DNA of 64,000 nucleotides from Montifringilla adamsi (taxonomy: Eukaryota > Chordata > Aves > Passeriformes > Passeridae). How positions within the stretch are numbered: position 1 is the first letter of the stretch; the number at the start of each line of letters is the position of its first letter. The position numbers and the translations under genes are program-made. Of the stretch, positions 1-14,100 are shown piece by piece. A model generated the notes under the pieces. It saw nothing but the letters and a program-made list of their open reading frames with translations. It was not told the origin of the DNA and made no database searches. The stretch covers positions 534,452 to 598,451 of the forward strand of contig JAGGNK010006648.1 of NCBI GenBank assembly GCA_017590115.1, written 5' to 3'.

Positions 1-467
1 GGGTCTCATTAGGAAAACTTCTAACTGCCTCATTTGCAGAAAACAAGAGAATGAACCCAGTTTTAACCTGGACTTCAGGTGTATTTGGTTTGGCCCAGTC
101 TCTCAGTTGTTACCCTGCAATCTGATGACCTTTCTATGGAAATCTAGTTCACTCACTTCCCTACCTTAGCTCCCAGTAGTGAGGAAGCCTCAGGGAGGTG
201 GTTTTGCCACTCTCCTCCTTGCCCAGTTCAAGAAGAGAGTGGCATACAAGGAAAGCAGCGGTATTCATCTTCATGACAGAGACATGAAGAGTGTTCATGG
301 AAGCTTGGGTGTAGGCGGGCTCAACTGATGACATGCCAGCAGCACAGCAGGTCACTGAAGCAAGGACAGTGACAGCACCCCCTGCTTCACACAGTGATGT
401 GGTGACACCCCTGTAACAGGCATCTGCAGTGGCATGTGCTCATGTACCCCTGCAGGAACAGCCTCAC
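1..467 (-). other. ITFG2 intron 6 (partial)
   Basis: This is non-coding DNA downstream of ITFG2 exon 6. I looked for the expected next exon (human-like VVLHQTSGRIHNKNVS) on the minus strand and did not see it. No repeat or other feature is recognised. Confidence 0.6.
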
Positions 468-3400
468 CTGCTCGGGGCAGGTCCGTCCCTTCCCGCCGCT
501 GCGTCCCGCTGTTCCGTGTCCCAGGTGCACAGCAGGATAGCATAGCCACAGCCTGGCTGTGACACCATCAGCTCTGGTGAGCCATCAGGGCCTGGGTTCA
601 CAGACAGGCTGTCCACCTACAGCGGCAGAGGAAAAACACGGATAGAGTCAAGAACTCCAAAAGGTTTACAGTGCTCCCAGCAACTACATTTGAATGTGGC
701 AAATCTTCTGATAGAGCTGAGCAAATTCAGCTGGAAGCAAAACACCCAAGTTCAGTAAAAGATTGGTTCCTTACCAAAAGCCACTTTAAAACAACACTGG
801 TACTTTCCACTAATGCTCTCCCATCAGGCAAAAGAAACTGCTTCTCACACCAACTACCAGCTGTACAAAAAAATCTAAGGGCAAATCTCCTCTCAAACCA
901 TCAACATGACAATTGTTCTGTTCATAGGACATAGATTCTGTGCCTCTTCTCTTGAAAAAGCCACCTCTTGAAGACTGTATGACAAGTACTGCTCTGAACA
1001 TCCTTTTTCCTTACCTGACCTTCTAGAAGCCATTTCTTCAACAGGATCAACTGCCCAGAGACATGGTCTGGATTCTCTGATGAGTCCTCCCAGCGGAAGG
1101 CACGGACCACCCTGTCAGTGTAGCCCACAACCAACTCACACTTCCCATCTCCATCTGCAGAGAAGAGCAAAAGACAGCTGGACTCTCTCAAGCCCTAAGA
1201 GCCCAAAAATGCAGAAACCACTCTGCTGGTTTCTATAGTTAGCATCCCTGGGGACCACAACCATGTAATGAAAGCTTGCACTTCAGAAAAATTCTGAAGT
1301 TCTTGTTTCTCCCTTCCATGACTTTGCTGTGGTTTGTTGGAGTGTCAGTTCCAGCAAGACAGTAATTTCCTGCTGCATGCCCCCCCAACCTTCTCTCCCA
1401 CTACCTCACACACAAACCCCTTCACCCTGCATTGCCACACCAGCTCTGTGGCTCACCAATGTCATTGATGAGCATGACCTTGGTGTTGGCAGGAATGTGC
1501 TGCTTGAACACTGGCTTCTGCTCTTCTGCCCCTGCCAACTCATGGTGGCCTGAAGCATCTGGGTGCTTTGAATTCAGAGAAGTCAGGTCAAACAGATGAA
1601 ACCAGCCTTCTGCACTCACTGCCACCACGAAATTCTGTGAGGGAAAAGAAAAACCTTGTAATTCTTCCTCCTCTTTTAGAAACTGCAGAAGCTGCCCCAC
1701 AGCAGGGCAAAGGAAGACACAAGGGTAGATCGAAAATGATCAATGACTGCTACAGAACAGGAAGTTTTTGGTCAGCACACGAACTTCTCTGCTACTGGCA
1801 AGAACCAAACTTCTTGTTCATTTTGTCACACTACAGTATCAAGTGGATATGTGTGCAATCCTCAAACAACATGTGGCTTTCTCAATGCCCACATCAGCTC
1901 TGCTCCCCACTAGAGGAAACACAGCTACAGTATTTCGGGCAGGGTGCCTGAACTGGGACCTTTGGGCTCATTGGTGCTGGCTGAACCCCCAGAAACAGCA
2001 ATCCAACAAAAGGAGTCATAGTAGACCCAGTGGAATTTGCTTGGGAGTCCAGACTATTCCATGTCTCGGTCTTGTTTAGATGACCTTAACTGCACAAAGC
2101 CAAGTGGCAGAAGGACCACAGCCCACAGCAGACATCAGCCCAAGAAAGGCAAAAGCCAGTAAGCAAAAGGAGCAACCCTCAAACCACCAAAGCCTTGTGG
2201 TGCTCTCTCAAGGGCACATGGAAATCAAAACTGCTCTCTGAATATAGGATGGATTTTCTTGCTCTCTAAAACCCATGTAAGGCTCACAGAAAAATACCAG
2301 TTATATATAAACAGAGGAACAGTTTAAAAACAGCAAAGGCAAACCCTGGAGAGACAACACCTGCAATGTGTCCTCCTCTGTCACACTCAGCACATGGCAT
2401 GACCCTAATCTCCTGAACACCTCCCAAATGCCCTACAGACAGAGCTGGGCAGAGTTTGGCTCCTCTCACCTTTCCTTTATTGCACACATCTCCCACACGG
2501 ACACACGTGAGCTGCAAAAGAAAACAAGGTCATCCATGAGAAAAGGCACCCAACCCAGCACCCTGGGACACACCTCTGCCCTACCCCCTCCTCTCCCATA
2601 AAGAATCTCCTGAACTCCTAACAGCCTTTTGAAGGACAAGGACAGCAGTCAAAGGACAGAAACACAACAGGCCAGGCTATAGGCAAAAGTGGGGTCTTGA
2701 ATAATTACATGAAAGACATCCGAATCAGTTCTGGCTGCCATTCCTCTCCAGCCTACATATTCCTAGTCAAAGGACAAGGATAGCTGGCTGCACATACACC
2801 AGAAGGCCCAACCATTTAGAAGATTTGTCAAGAACTGACCATTCCTTGACAAGATCGCACAGCCCAGGGCTTGCTATCATCGTTCTTGTAAACATAGAGC
2901 TTTCCATTGGTGTCTCCCACCACGAGTTCATTCAGCTGTACAAGAAAATTGGGTTAGTAGGGAGAAATCCACAATTACATTAACAGCAAAAATTTCAGAA
3001 TTCGTCTCTAAAAATCACTCTGTAGGAAGAAGCAGCAAAACTAAATGAGTTAAAGAGACAATCTTGAATCAAAATGGAAGGTTTGGGAAAATATAAAAGC
3101 CCTAATTTTATTCTTGCAGATAAAAGAGATGGGGAACGGCTCCTTACAGCAACATCCCCATTACCCACTGCTTCTCCACTCACTGTTTCAGAGCTGTGTC
3201 ACTGACTGTTTTAACACCATGGTTGGATGTTAAAACAATCATCATTACTCCATCTTCCATCCTTCAATCTAGACTGACTTTAATCACCTAAGGAAGATGA
3301 TGGCAATGACAAAAATACAACCATCCAGGAAGAGAGTGCAAGAACACTTACAACAGATTTACACAGGATGTTCAATCTCACTGCTGAAGGGGTAAAGGGA

Positions 3401-4210
3401 TTTCAGAATGGTGATTATTTCTTTAAAGAAGATTTCTAAAAATCACCAACCACCCATAGTGATGAGCCTACTCCCATTATCCATCTCCTGCATCAATCTT
3501 CTGTGTATTTAAATGGTGTGCATTTCATAACCCCCTGCACACCTTACCTTACAGAACAACTTTTTATGGGGAAATCTCTTTAACCATCGACTGGATTGCT
3601 AGCCATGACATTTTCCAGGATAAGGCTGTAAAACACCTTGACTGTTGAGGAGAAACAGCTGACATACGGCTGGCTAAGCTAACCTCTTCCTAGTCACAGA
3701 CAAATCCAAACCAGCCATTTCAGGGGCTGACAGCAACACTCCCAATGCACATCCATCCATCACACGGCTCAAGAGACACCGAGACGCGGCTCTACCCTGT
3801 TTGTGACCTGCTGTGCCCAGCAGAGCACCACCACACCCCCACCCATCTGTGACAGGGGACTGCCTATTAAGCAGAAGTTAAGCTCGCAAGCCCTGACCCG
3901 CTGCAGCCCAGCAAACATTCCCTTTGCAGGGGAACTCCTGGGGTTCTGACCAGGCTCCCGCCAAGCCCCGTGCGTGTGCCCAGGCTGGAATCCCCGCCAT
4001 CCCCTCCCTGCACCCGCACCAGCCGCTCGGGGCTCCCCCCAGCCCCGTCTCCGAGGCGGCCCGGGGGCTCCCCAGCCGGCCCCGCCCGCCCCACGCCGGT
4101 CTCCGGGCTCGGACCGTGTCGTTGTCGGCGTCCCCCAGGCAGATGGCGTGCGGGAAGAGGCTGCCCGCGAAGTCCAGCGCCACACACTGCACGTAGCTGA
4201 CGGAGCGCAT
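468..4210 (-). CDS. ITFG2: ITFG2, integrin alpha FG-GAP repeat containing 2 (first six coding exons; 3' part outside window)
   Basis: ITFG2 is a beta-propeller protein. With KPTN, KICS2 and SZT2 it forms KICSTOR, which holds GATOR1 at lysosomes to restrain mTORC1 (family knowledge). Coding exons on the minus strand: 4115-4210, 2840-2935, 2470-2511, 1457-1634, 1015-1154, 468-616. All junctions are GT-AG and keep phase, giving 233 codons of roughly 447 expected from the human protein. The start is the ATG at 4210, which opens MRSVSYVQ, the family N-terminus. It is followed by [14 protein letters not shown], then blade-like [48 protein letters not shown] and [17 protein letters not shown]. Exon 6 reads [20 protein letters not shown]. 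It ends in phase 2 at the donor near 467. I found no exon 7 in 1-467, so the gene runs off the left edge. A CpG-rich block covers its first exon. I am very sure of identity. Confidence 0.95.
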
Positions 4211-4290
4211 GGCGGCCGCGCCGGGCATGGCGGGAGCGCGGGGCGGGGCCCGCCCGCTGCCCCTCACAGCGACGCCGGCACCGGAAAGGA
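3940..4290. promoter_or_regulatory. CpG-rich promoter region of ITFG2
   Basis: A dense GC- and CpG-rich stretch surrounds ITFG2 coding exon 1 and extends about 80 bp upstream of its ATG, with several GC-box-like runs such as gggcggggcc. This is typical of a housekeeping CpG-island promoter. The transcription start is not visible from sequence alone. Confidence 0.7.
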
Positions 4291-4342
4291 TTTATACACG
4301 CAGAGACAGCGGGTGCGGTTTACAAAGTCAGGACTGTAACTG

Positions 4343-4348
4343 TTTATT
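4343..4348 (-). terminator. Possible polyadenylation signal AATAAA, minus strand
   Basis: The plus-strand TTTATT reads AATAAA on the minus strand, only about 130 bp upstream of the ITFG2 start codon. If FKBP4 or another minus-strand transcript extends this far, it could end here. No expression evidence is available, and a chance match in AT-rich DNA is quite possible. Confidence 0.2.
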
Positions 4349-6509
4349 TTAAGCATTATTTTCTTTTTTTTTTCCTCTATAAGGACATACATAACGAAGT
4401 TTATAGTTGAAGTTTACATGCATGACCTCACTCACAAATACCAGCATTGCCACCTTCTGCCGGCAACCAGACCCACTTTTAGAGACAGCACGGAACATCT
4501 GTTCAGCTGCCTGGACAGGGCATGTTTAGTGTCCTAAACAGATTTACATTCTCAAACATTTCATAGTTTATGTAGTAACAACAAGGGCACAGTGGTACTT
4601 TCAAGACTGCTCACACTTAACAACAGATGCACCATTGACTAGATTTTTTTATAGATGTGCCACAGAAATCACTTTTTGCTTTCAGAAACATGTACAACTA
4701 TCATGCCTGTAGGAGATTTTTGATAACTGCTGTTCAACAATTAGAAATTTATCATTAGGACTTGGCCCTACGCTTTAGCAGCAAAACCAGTTTAAGCCAC
4801 AGAGGCTTGTATTTCCAGGAATAATTAGCAACAAATCAAGGTATTTCCTTGCTGAATAAGTACTCTGGCTTGGCATTCCTGTCCCCTTTAACTGGTTTTC
4901 TAGGTCTAGAAATCCTTTCTTCTAACCCCAGTTGACACTCACAGTGTTGTTTCCCACAAGAGGGGGTAGTGCTTTGGTATAAGTTTTTCACATACACGGG
5001 GCTGTTACTACAGTCAAAGCTCATGAAAATCACCCCCATTACCTGGCAACCCTAAAGCTTTATTCGGCAAATGAAATCAGCATTTCCTTAAGTGAAGCAA
5101 CCACCCAGGCATCTCTCTTGCCCCTGTCCTATCCCACCCAGCCCATGAGATTCAGAGCACTGCAGCTCCCAGCTCTCTAACCAAGCTCCAACCCAGCAGC
5201 AGGTGCTGAATTTGGTGTCCGGGGCCCAGGGACAGGACAGCACTCCAAGCAGCCCTTGCTTGGTGACAGCTCCAGGGCCCAAGCCGGGCAGGCACTGCTG
5301 CAGGACAGGTACTGGCACTCCCCCCCAGGCCCCACGAGTTTAAGTGCTTACACAGTATTTCTGTTTCAGCAAAGGAGACCAGGAATTCACATCGTATTAC
5401 ATGTTTAAACAGGGATACTCTCTGCAATATACACACAAATTCCAGCCCATGGCATGCCATGCAAAGACATCTTTCTCACCATAAAAAAAACTCCATTTAT
5501 TTTAATCTGAGAGAAACAGATTTTCTACCTTTCTTCTGCAGAGCAGGCAAAAAATTCACCCCTTCTGCCCCTGTCTCTAAACAGGACACTGGAGATGCAA
5601 ATTTAACACCACGTGATAGGATAAACACTTGAGTTTGAGTACTATGTTCCATGCCTTCAGACAAAAAAAGCTCACCCCAACCAAAAGCCCCCACAAAATT
5701 CAAAAGCACACCCACCCCCAAACAAGATGCACAAACTGCAGAAAGAAGCAGAATACTTAGTAATAGCTTTCTTGTGAGATCTGGGTAAGCAGACATTAGA
5801 ATAATCACTGAGGAGTTTGTAGTTCATTGAAAGTATTTGCAATATGTAAGCCATTATCCCTTACTTTCACTTCAAAGCCAGCCACTTTCAGATACACTGG
5901 TTTGGTTTTTTCTCTGGTCCAGTTTTACAATGTAGTGGGGTGAAGAGGAAGGTAGCAATATGAACATAGAACAACCTGTATGCATAGGTTACAGAGTTGC
6001 TTTATGCACAGTGTCCAGCAACATAATTTTTCCCTTTTGCAAATATATGGGTAAATACTGTATCAAATATTGTGGGAATTTTCTATGGTAATGAACAAAC
6101 AACACAGAAAAATAATCAGGACACTGGCTGTGGACAAGAAAACGGTGATCAAAGGACAGTATATTCTCTCGATTCTGTGCAAATTCCAATAAAAACCCAC
6201 GAAAAGTTCAGTTTTCTTGAGTTTAATTGGAGTTTTATTACTTAAGCTGTGACTTCATAGTCTTCATCTTCAGCAATTTGCAAAGAGGAGGCATACAAGA
6301 AAGGCTACAATACTTAATGGAAGGGACTCCCTACTGAACAGGGGGAAGGAGGGCAATCCCAAGGCAGAAGAACTGGGAGCGCCAATTTGTTCTTAAGTCT
6401 CGCATGAGGACTCCTGAAAAAAGCTGATTACTTGAAGCAAATCAAGGAAATAAATTTAGAAAGCAGAACCTGGGATTAAAGTAAGCTGGAACCAGAAAGA
6501 AAAACGTCG
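4349..6509. other. Intergenic or distal FKBP4 3'UTR DNA, no gene recognised
   Basis: This AT-rich stretch separates ITFG2 from the CR1 copy at 6.5 kb. The open frames are short and show no family resemblance. It could be intergenic or part of a long FKBP4 3'UTR. One minus-strand AATAAA lies at 6234-6239 and is listed separately. Confidence 0.5.
6234..6239 (-). terminator. Candidate FKBP4 polyadenylation signal AATAAA
   Basis: The minus strand reads AATAAA here, with a T- and GT-rich stretch about 20-50 nt further on, as at many poly(A) sites. It lies about 1.9 kb past the FKBP4 stop codon and on the far side of an antisense CR1 copy. It is the clearest canonical signal I see between FKBP4 and ITFG2. 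Confidence 0.35.
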
Positions 6510-7883
6510 ATGACAAAATGGGGACTACCCACCTGTCAGCCTCAGCTCTGTGCCCGGGAAGATCACGGAACAGATCCTCCTGGATGCTATGCTAAGGCAC
6601 ATGGAGGACAGGGAGGTGACCAGGGACAGCCAGCACAGCTTCACCAAGGGCAAGTCCCATCTGAGCAGCCTAGTGGCCTTCAATGATGGAGTGACTCCAC
6701 CAGTGAACAAGGGAAGGGCTACAGGTGTCATTTACCTTCATTCCTGTAATTTTCTGCCTTAGACACAGTTCCCCACAACATCCTTCTCTCTGCATTGGAC
6801 AGAGATGGATGCAGTGGGTGGACTGTTTGATGGGTAAGAAATTGGTTGCACGGTCACATCTACAGGCTAGTGGTCAACAGCTCAGCATCCCAAGGGACAC
6901 CAGTGACAGGTGTGTCCCTCAGGGGTCCATACTGGGACCGGTGTTACTATCATCTTCGTTAATGACATGGATGAAGGGGTAGAGTGCACCCTCAGCAAAT
7001 CTGCAGATGACACCAAGCTGAGCAGTCCGCTTGACACACCTGAAGGACAGGATGGCACCCAGAGCGACCTGGACAAGCCTGAGAAGTGGGCCCCTGTGAA
7101 AGTCATGAGGCTTCAATAAGGTCAAGTGCAAGGTGCTGCACCTGGGCTGGGCAACCCCTGGTATCAATAAAGGCTGGGAGATGAACATTTCCAGAGCAGC
7201 CCTGCCAAGAAGGATATGGGGGTGCTGTTGGATGAGGCTGGACATGAGCTGGCAATGTGCACTGACAGCCCAGAAGGCCAGTTGTAACCTGGGCTGCATC
7301 CAAAGCAGTGTGGGCAGCAGGGGAGGCAGGGGATTTTAACCCTGTACTCTGCTGAGATCCCACCTGGAACACTGCATCCACCCCTGGGGTCCCCAGCACA
7401 GGAAGGACATGGACCTTTTGGAGCAAGTCCACAGGAGGCCCACCAAGATGATTAGAGGGATGAAACACCTCTCCTTATGAGACAAGGCTGAGAGAACTGG
7501 AATTGTTCAGCCTGGAAAAAGGAAGGCTTTGGGGTGACCAAACTGTGGCATTCCAGTACCTTATAGGGAGCCTACAAGAAACATGGAGAGAGACTATTTA
7601 CAAGGGCAAGTAGTGACAGCACAAGGGGAATGGCTTCAGACTGAAAGAGGGCAGGTTAAGATTAGGCATTAGGATGAAATTCTTTACTCTGAGGGTGTTC
7701 AGGCACTGGAACAGGCTGCCCAGAGAAGCTGTAGATGCTTCATACCTGGAAGTATCCAAGACCAGGCTGGATGGAGCTCTGAGCAACCTGGTCTAGTGAA
7801 GGGTGTCCCTGTCCATGGCAGGGGGGGGTTAGAACTACATCTTTGAGGTCCCTTCCAACTCAAGCCATTCTATGATTCTATGA
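6510..7883 (+). mobile_element. CR1 non-LTR retrotransposon, 5'-truncated
   Basis: The left part matches CR1 reverse-transcriptase coding sequence ([25 protein letters not shown]) broken by stops and frameshifts. Further on come the familiar CR1 3' landmarks, for example the stretch around GGGTGTCCCTGTCCATGGC, and the terminal ATTCTATGATTCTATG tail at 7868-7882. It is a dead copy lying antisense to FKBP4, downstream of its stop codon. CR1 is the dominant LINE of birds; truncation at the 5' end is usual. Confidence 0.9.
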
Positions 7884-8146
7884 AAATGCAAATAAACCAA
7901 GCAGAGCAAATCCAGACAAAACCCAAACAGTAACAGAGGCTGAATGAATAAATAAAGTCACTAGGATTAAACCAGATTTATGCTGCCACTCAGCTTTCTT
8001 GAACAGCCACATAAAGCTGTAACTGACTGTGGCATGGTGGCTTCAGCCTCTGCTCCCTTGAAGCCACTATCCAACCAGGTAGAAAAATAAAGGTCTAATT
8101 CACTGGAAATTCTTTCATTTACAAAACTAATGGAATAGGGGTTTTC

Positions 8147-11100
8147 TTATGCTTCTGCTTCAACTTCTGATTTATCTTCAACTCCATTCTGCGCATCTTT
8201 CATTTCTGCATCTTCAGTGTGGCTTGTCTGAAGAGTAGCAGATGACTAAATAGAGAGACAAAGAAAATATATTAATACATTATACAAAATTGCTAGCACA
8301 AACACTGTTTGATTCTTACTACTTAGAAAGCTTGTCTACCCTGCCAGACTGAATTAAGATATTAGGATCTTCAGCCAAAAGACACCAAAAATTTTCATGC
8401 ATCTGAGAAACCAGAAGCAGTGTAGAGGAGGCCAAAATATAATACTGGTATTAGGTGGTTATGATTCTTAATGTGGCCTGCACCCACTTGCCACACAACA
8501 ACTCCTTAGAAGTTTTTTAACTGAAATTCATTTATGAAGCTTCTGCAGGAACTGCTTTTGCCCTGCTTCAATATTAACGTCATCAATTTTCAGCCATTCC
8601 CATGGCCTACCCTGACCCAACTTGTATGAGGCACACCTGCACTCAGTATACGAAGTATCTTTGTTAGACCACCAGTTTTGTGAAGGGACACTTCAAACTC
8701 AGCAACAGTGATTTGGATGTCCTGTGCAAGAGCCTAACTGGAAGAAAATATGATCTGAATGTGGCTGCTCTAAAGCCCTCTCCTTGTGCATCTTCCTCAT
8801 AAAAAGGTGCGGAAGGCAGAGCCATGAGGTAGGGCCCCAAGGTCAGCTTTACAATGGGACATAACCACCACATCCTGACCTCGCAATAATTTTCAAGCAC
8901 AGTAAGGGGAGGTAAAAACCTAGTGCAATGGAATTGCTATTCCACCTGTCAGCCCAGCATCTCGAGCCAGCTGTTTTATGATGATCTTAGATGAGAACCA
9001 AACAAAACCAAGCAAAGTCTTAAGCATACAATGCTGGAAGAGCAGAATGGAGGGGGGAGGGGGGGGCGGGGAACAGGCAGAATCCTTAAAATCTTACACC
9101 AACTTGGCTGCAACACAAAACTACATTCATGTATCAAAGGTCAATTTTTCATCCTTACAAGCATTCCACAAAGCACACAAGACTTAAGTCTTCTCTCCAC
9201 AGAAAATCTGTTAGCTACCAATCCTGGGCTTAAGATAAGGTGATAAACACCCTGACCTTCAAAAATTCACACTTTACATATGCGAACTTTTCAAATTCAT
9301 GAAAGGAACTACTGATGCAAGAGTGGCTGTTGAATTTAATGGACTGTGTCAGGAACATCAGAACTGCAGTTCAAGCTATCTTCTTAGCAATCAGAAGACA
9401 TTTAGTACACAAACTCTCCTCTCCAGAACTTTGAACTTCTACTACACCACCACTAACAGACACTGCTGGAGCTAGGGTAAAGCAACACTATAAATGCAGG
9501 AAGACGAAAACAAGCTTTTCTTGCAAGAAAACTACCTCAAGACTCGCCTAGGGAGTAAGCATCCTTTACAGTTTGTAGTTCCATCAATCCCATTTCATAT
9601 AAAACCATATCCACTTAAGGCAGGCCAGATGACTCACAGGAAACAAAAAAAAACCAGAAACAGCACATTGCACATTCCAAGATCATCTAACTTGCTAGGA
9701 AGAATTCACCAGGCCAGTGGCATCCAGGCCTGTATCTGTCCAGCAGGATCAGGGCAGGGATTGTCCTCCTGTACTTGGCAATGGTGAGGCCACACCTCAA
9801 ATCCTGTGTCCAGTGTTATATGCCAAACAATAACTTTTCATTTACATTTGGTTGGAGTCCAACCTAAAGGATTCTACAACTTTAAACTGATTCTATCCCA
9901 AGCAGATAGGGAAACTGGGACTAAGTGCCATGTTTTTCCAAGATCCCAAACAGTCTCCAGTGCAAAGACTACAAGTCTGCCTTTTGCCAAGAATATTACT
10001 CTACCAATTATCTGTCTTAAGAGTTGAAGAAAGCTCAAAGCTTTTGAAGTTTTAGTGGATATAGCTTGTTTCAGCAATCCACTCTTCCTATCTCAACAGA
10101 TCTTGCCGTATCCCACACCTACTGGAGGAAGCCAAATTCCCAGCAGCTGTGCTAGCTGAAAGGATCCTTCACAACAGAGCCTGACAGCTGGCAATTAAAT
10201 CCTGCCATTTCAGAAGTTAAGATGCCCAACATCTTAAAATAATTCTACAAATTAATTCTAAACATCTAAAATAATTCTACTTTAGTTGCTGTATCTTTAT
10301 GTTTCTGAGATTTTTTATTAAAGCCTACCAAAATTAAGATACTGTGTAACTTTACATCACTGTGTCTAGAAGGACAGAATACTTTCTTTTAAGCTCCAAT
10401 ACACAAGGACCATTGACATCAGGCTGTTTAGCCATAAAGAGAAGAGACAGAGTGAAGCATTTCATGTAGGAAATTGTCAGCTGACAGTCTGAAATGGCTG
10501 AACTGTCAGGATACACTCATCTGAGGACACCATGCCTCTGGAAATACTCAATGACACAGTTAACCAAAGGAAATTAATGTACCAGTATCTGGCAATTTTT
10601 AACATTCTCCATGCTTATTCTGGAAAGGTGAAAATAACCTCACAAGATACGAGCTTCTGTACTCCCCACTGTTACTGAGGAAATTTGAGTCTGACATAAA
10701 TCCCAGATTTGTCTGAGAAGTTAACAGTTCCATCTTGTCGCTCTAGACCATCAGATTTAAGGAAAAGAACAAGAAGATTTTCTTAGGATATGTGATTCTC
10801 ACCAGTAACCTGAAATGTTTGTTGCTAGCTAATACAATCTTGTTAGAACCTGTATTCGCTTACTGCCATTATTAACTGAACTAGCATTTACTAAAATTCT
10901 AGTGAAAGCTTATTAGGAAAACCATCCATACAGCAGAAAAATCAGTCTGTGATATTTGTAATGGAGACCATCAACCACACCCTAATGTCTCCATGAGAAG
11001 CAAGATGGTGCTCAGCACCCCCTGTATGACAGACACAAGCTCTCACTAGATGGGCACCCCAGGCACCAGAACAGCCTGTTCTTTGCAACAGGTTCTAGAG

Positions 11101-14100
11101 GAATAGGTGCTTTTCCCACTTCTAGAACATTGTCATGTTTGCATCTCATCAATTCAACTGCCTTCTGATTAACGCTGGTCTGTTGCAAATTCAGTTGAAA
11201 CAGATAAAGGCTTTCTGTGCCATCATTGGTATTCCTGGTTTTCCTGTTCAAACAAGATGGCCTAATAATTTGGACTGTTGGCATTTTGAGATCCATCCCG
11301 GCTCCCCAAAGCAGTGTTCTGCTTGAGTGTTCTCCTGCTATAATTATCAGCAGTAAGAAGCAAGGTGAGTATCTAAACCACTGTTCCTTGTCTTACACAT
11401 GACACCACCTCCTGTAACGTTCGGAGTAGCGTTACTTACCTTTAAGTCTTTGTCTGCGAGCCTTTGGAACATGTTGGCGTACATCTTCTTCTCCTTCTCA
11501 TGCTGCTCCCGTATTTTTTGCTGACAAGTCACCAGTTGCACTTTGGCAGCTTTGTTACTTGGATAAAGTTGTATCACTTTCTGGAAATCTGCTCGGGCCA
11601 ACTCAAAGTCATTGACAGCCAAGTGAGCTTCTCCACGCCGGAAAAGGCCTTTCTCATTGTTGCTATCCAATTCGAGGGCCTGCGTTCAAAAAAACCAAAA
11701 CCACGCTCAGCAATTATTTTTCTTTTATAAAAATGATATGCAGTCAGAACACCAGTGACTGTTAGGAGCTGTACCTTCTGATGTAGACTTATGAGTCTTG
11801 TCAGGGCTTACTAATAAAAGTCAGTGGAATACAGCAGAAGTAAGGACAAAGAGGAATGAATATAGTAGGCTATTTGACAAGAGAACCAGCAAGTCTAAGA
11901 TTTAGTCAGGGAGTAGTCCTGCTCTTTGAAAGGCCTTTGCCAACATGACTACTCTCACCACATCGCAAGTGTTCCTTCTTTCTAAATACTTGAATATTCT
12001 CAATGTGGCAGCAAGTTAGTAAAAGATATTCAAAGGGCATTAATTATGAAAATAATCTGCTGGATATTTTCAGTGCACTAAAAATTCCATACTACCCAAA
12101 TGACAGCTGGTAAGAAAGACCAAACATCACACTGGCCTGTTGTCCCTAAAATGTTTAAAACAAGACAAAATGTCAGACTGCTTGTGCAGCTTAAGAATAA
12201 ACAAACTCCTACTACCTTGTTGCAATTCTCCAAAGCCTGGGAGTATTCCTTTAGCTTGAGATGGCACATGGCTAAGTTAAGATGGGCAGCAAGCCTCAGG
12301 CTTTTGGCTTTTGATTCCTCCTCCTCGGAGAGTCCCAGCTCGTGCTCCAGCCATGACACAATCTTCTTATACTGTAATGCTGCCCGCTTGTATTTCCCCT
12401 CCTGTAAACAAGGCAGCTCAATTATCACACAGCTCATCACAGGAACCTTTATCTCCCTCTCCCTTTTGCCTGCCGTGAGCAATACATCTAAAAAACCTTT
12501 CCATTTGATCAAAAAGTAACGTCTATCATCAAAAATACTTCTGAGAGCCAATCCTGCACAGGATCAGAAAATCTTTAGGAATAATTAACTGGTTCCCCAC
12601 TAGAGCTAGGCATATATGCCAGCATTGATACTTCACTAAACTCCTACCTTTATATTCAACTTTTGATGCAAAAATAAGGGAAGATGGGAAATTCTCAAAA
12701 TGAAATACAAAGATAATAGGAAACTCTTCCTTTAGCTACTGAAATACCCTACAGTGTTATCTGTAGATACAGCAAACAGCTCTAATAGAGAGCTCCCTGC
12801 AGAGTTAGTTCTTTGGATAATCCAACTGAGTTTCTTTTTTTTTTTTTTTAAGACACATTCCCCTCCAGCTCTCCCTGTAAAATCTTACAGAATACCATGA
12901 ACACCATTCAGAAATTACAGAAACTGTAAACATCATTATCAACTCATGGCATGGACCAAGAAATGCTATTATTACTTGGGGACTGTAACTCACCTTGAAG
13001 TACTGAGTGCCTCTCTCCTTCACAATGCTGCTCTGTTCCAATTTCTCATCTGTGTTCATTTCCCAGGACTCCTTAGCCTACCCAAACAGGAACAGTTCCA
13101 GTCAACTTCAATACAACTTCTAGGGAATCAAGTAGCTATGCTGTTTCCTACCAACAGTATGGTTGAGATAAGTCTGGCAAAGCAGAGCTTTGCACTGCTA
13201 ATAGAAACCAGCCTAGAGCACGAGAGATGGCAACAGACAGGGATTCAGGAAGAATAAGGACCATTTCAGCCAAGAGCTCCCAGCATGTCACCATCATCTC
13301 TGGCAACAGTGGCCTGCCTGTTTCACATCCCGATCCAAGGATTCCATTGTCATCGTTTAAGCTGCACTCCCACTTCTTCCCCCAGCCCCGGATCTCTTTG
13401 GGATTTCATCTCTCGCTCTCACCTTTTCAAAGCTTTTGAGTTTCACTTCATACTGCAGCTCTGCATCTGGAGGGATCTTAAATTTCTCATTTCCAGCACT
13501 TCCAAAACCATAGCTGTAAAATGGAGGTGGGGAGGGAGAAACAAAAATTATAGCGTTCAAAACTACCCATCCAGCTGTATTTGCTATATAGGAAGATGGA
13601 GACAAAAACCCCCATGCAAATTTGGGATGCACATAGATTATTATTACAAGGTAAAGGCTTGAAGAATTCTAGGTACAATTCTAAAATTAGCAAATACAAG
13701 GTAGAAGAAAGTAAGAGAAACATAGTATTGACTTCATTAATCTTTTAGCATCTCCTATTATTTTATTAGTTTTTTAGTTTACTTTAAGGAAAAGCAAGTA
13801 ATCCCTTCATCAAAAAAAAAAAAAAAAAAAAAAGCCAAACCAAAACAACCAGCTTCCAAATTACAACTATCATATTTAATATTCATGGTCTGAAACTGAA
13901 AGTTGCATTCAGAGCACCTGTGCTTTAGTTCTATTCTTAGAAAAGCAAAGAGAATAAACACCAAGATTAGGTGAGCAGCTGTACACTTAACACACTGGTA
14001 ACCAGCTGGTAAACAGGAAATGCTTACAGAAAGGTACTGCAATGCAACTCCAGTAAGAGCTGCACATTAGCAGGAAAACCCTCTAGATCACATTGCTTTC

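Noticed and set aside
161..355. Possible ITFG2 exon 7 on the minus strand
   Set aside because: The translated frame does not resemble the expected ITFG2 sequence and the splice sites do not fit the phase-2 end of exon 6.
6550..6762. A host gene resembling reverse transcriptase
   Set aside because: The sequence is part of a truncated, frameshifted CR1 copy.
10900..11340. An extra FKBP4 exon between exons 9 and 10
   Set aside because: Exon 9 joins exon 10 in phase and the resulting C-terminus matches the family, so no further exon is needed.
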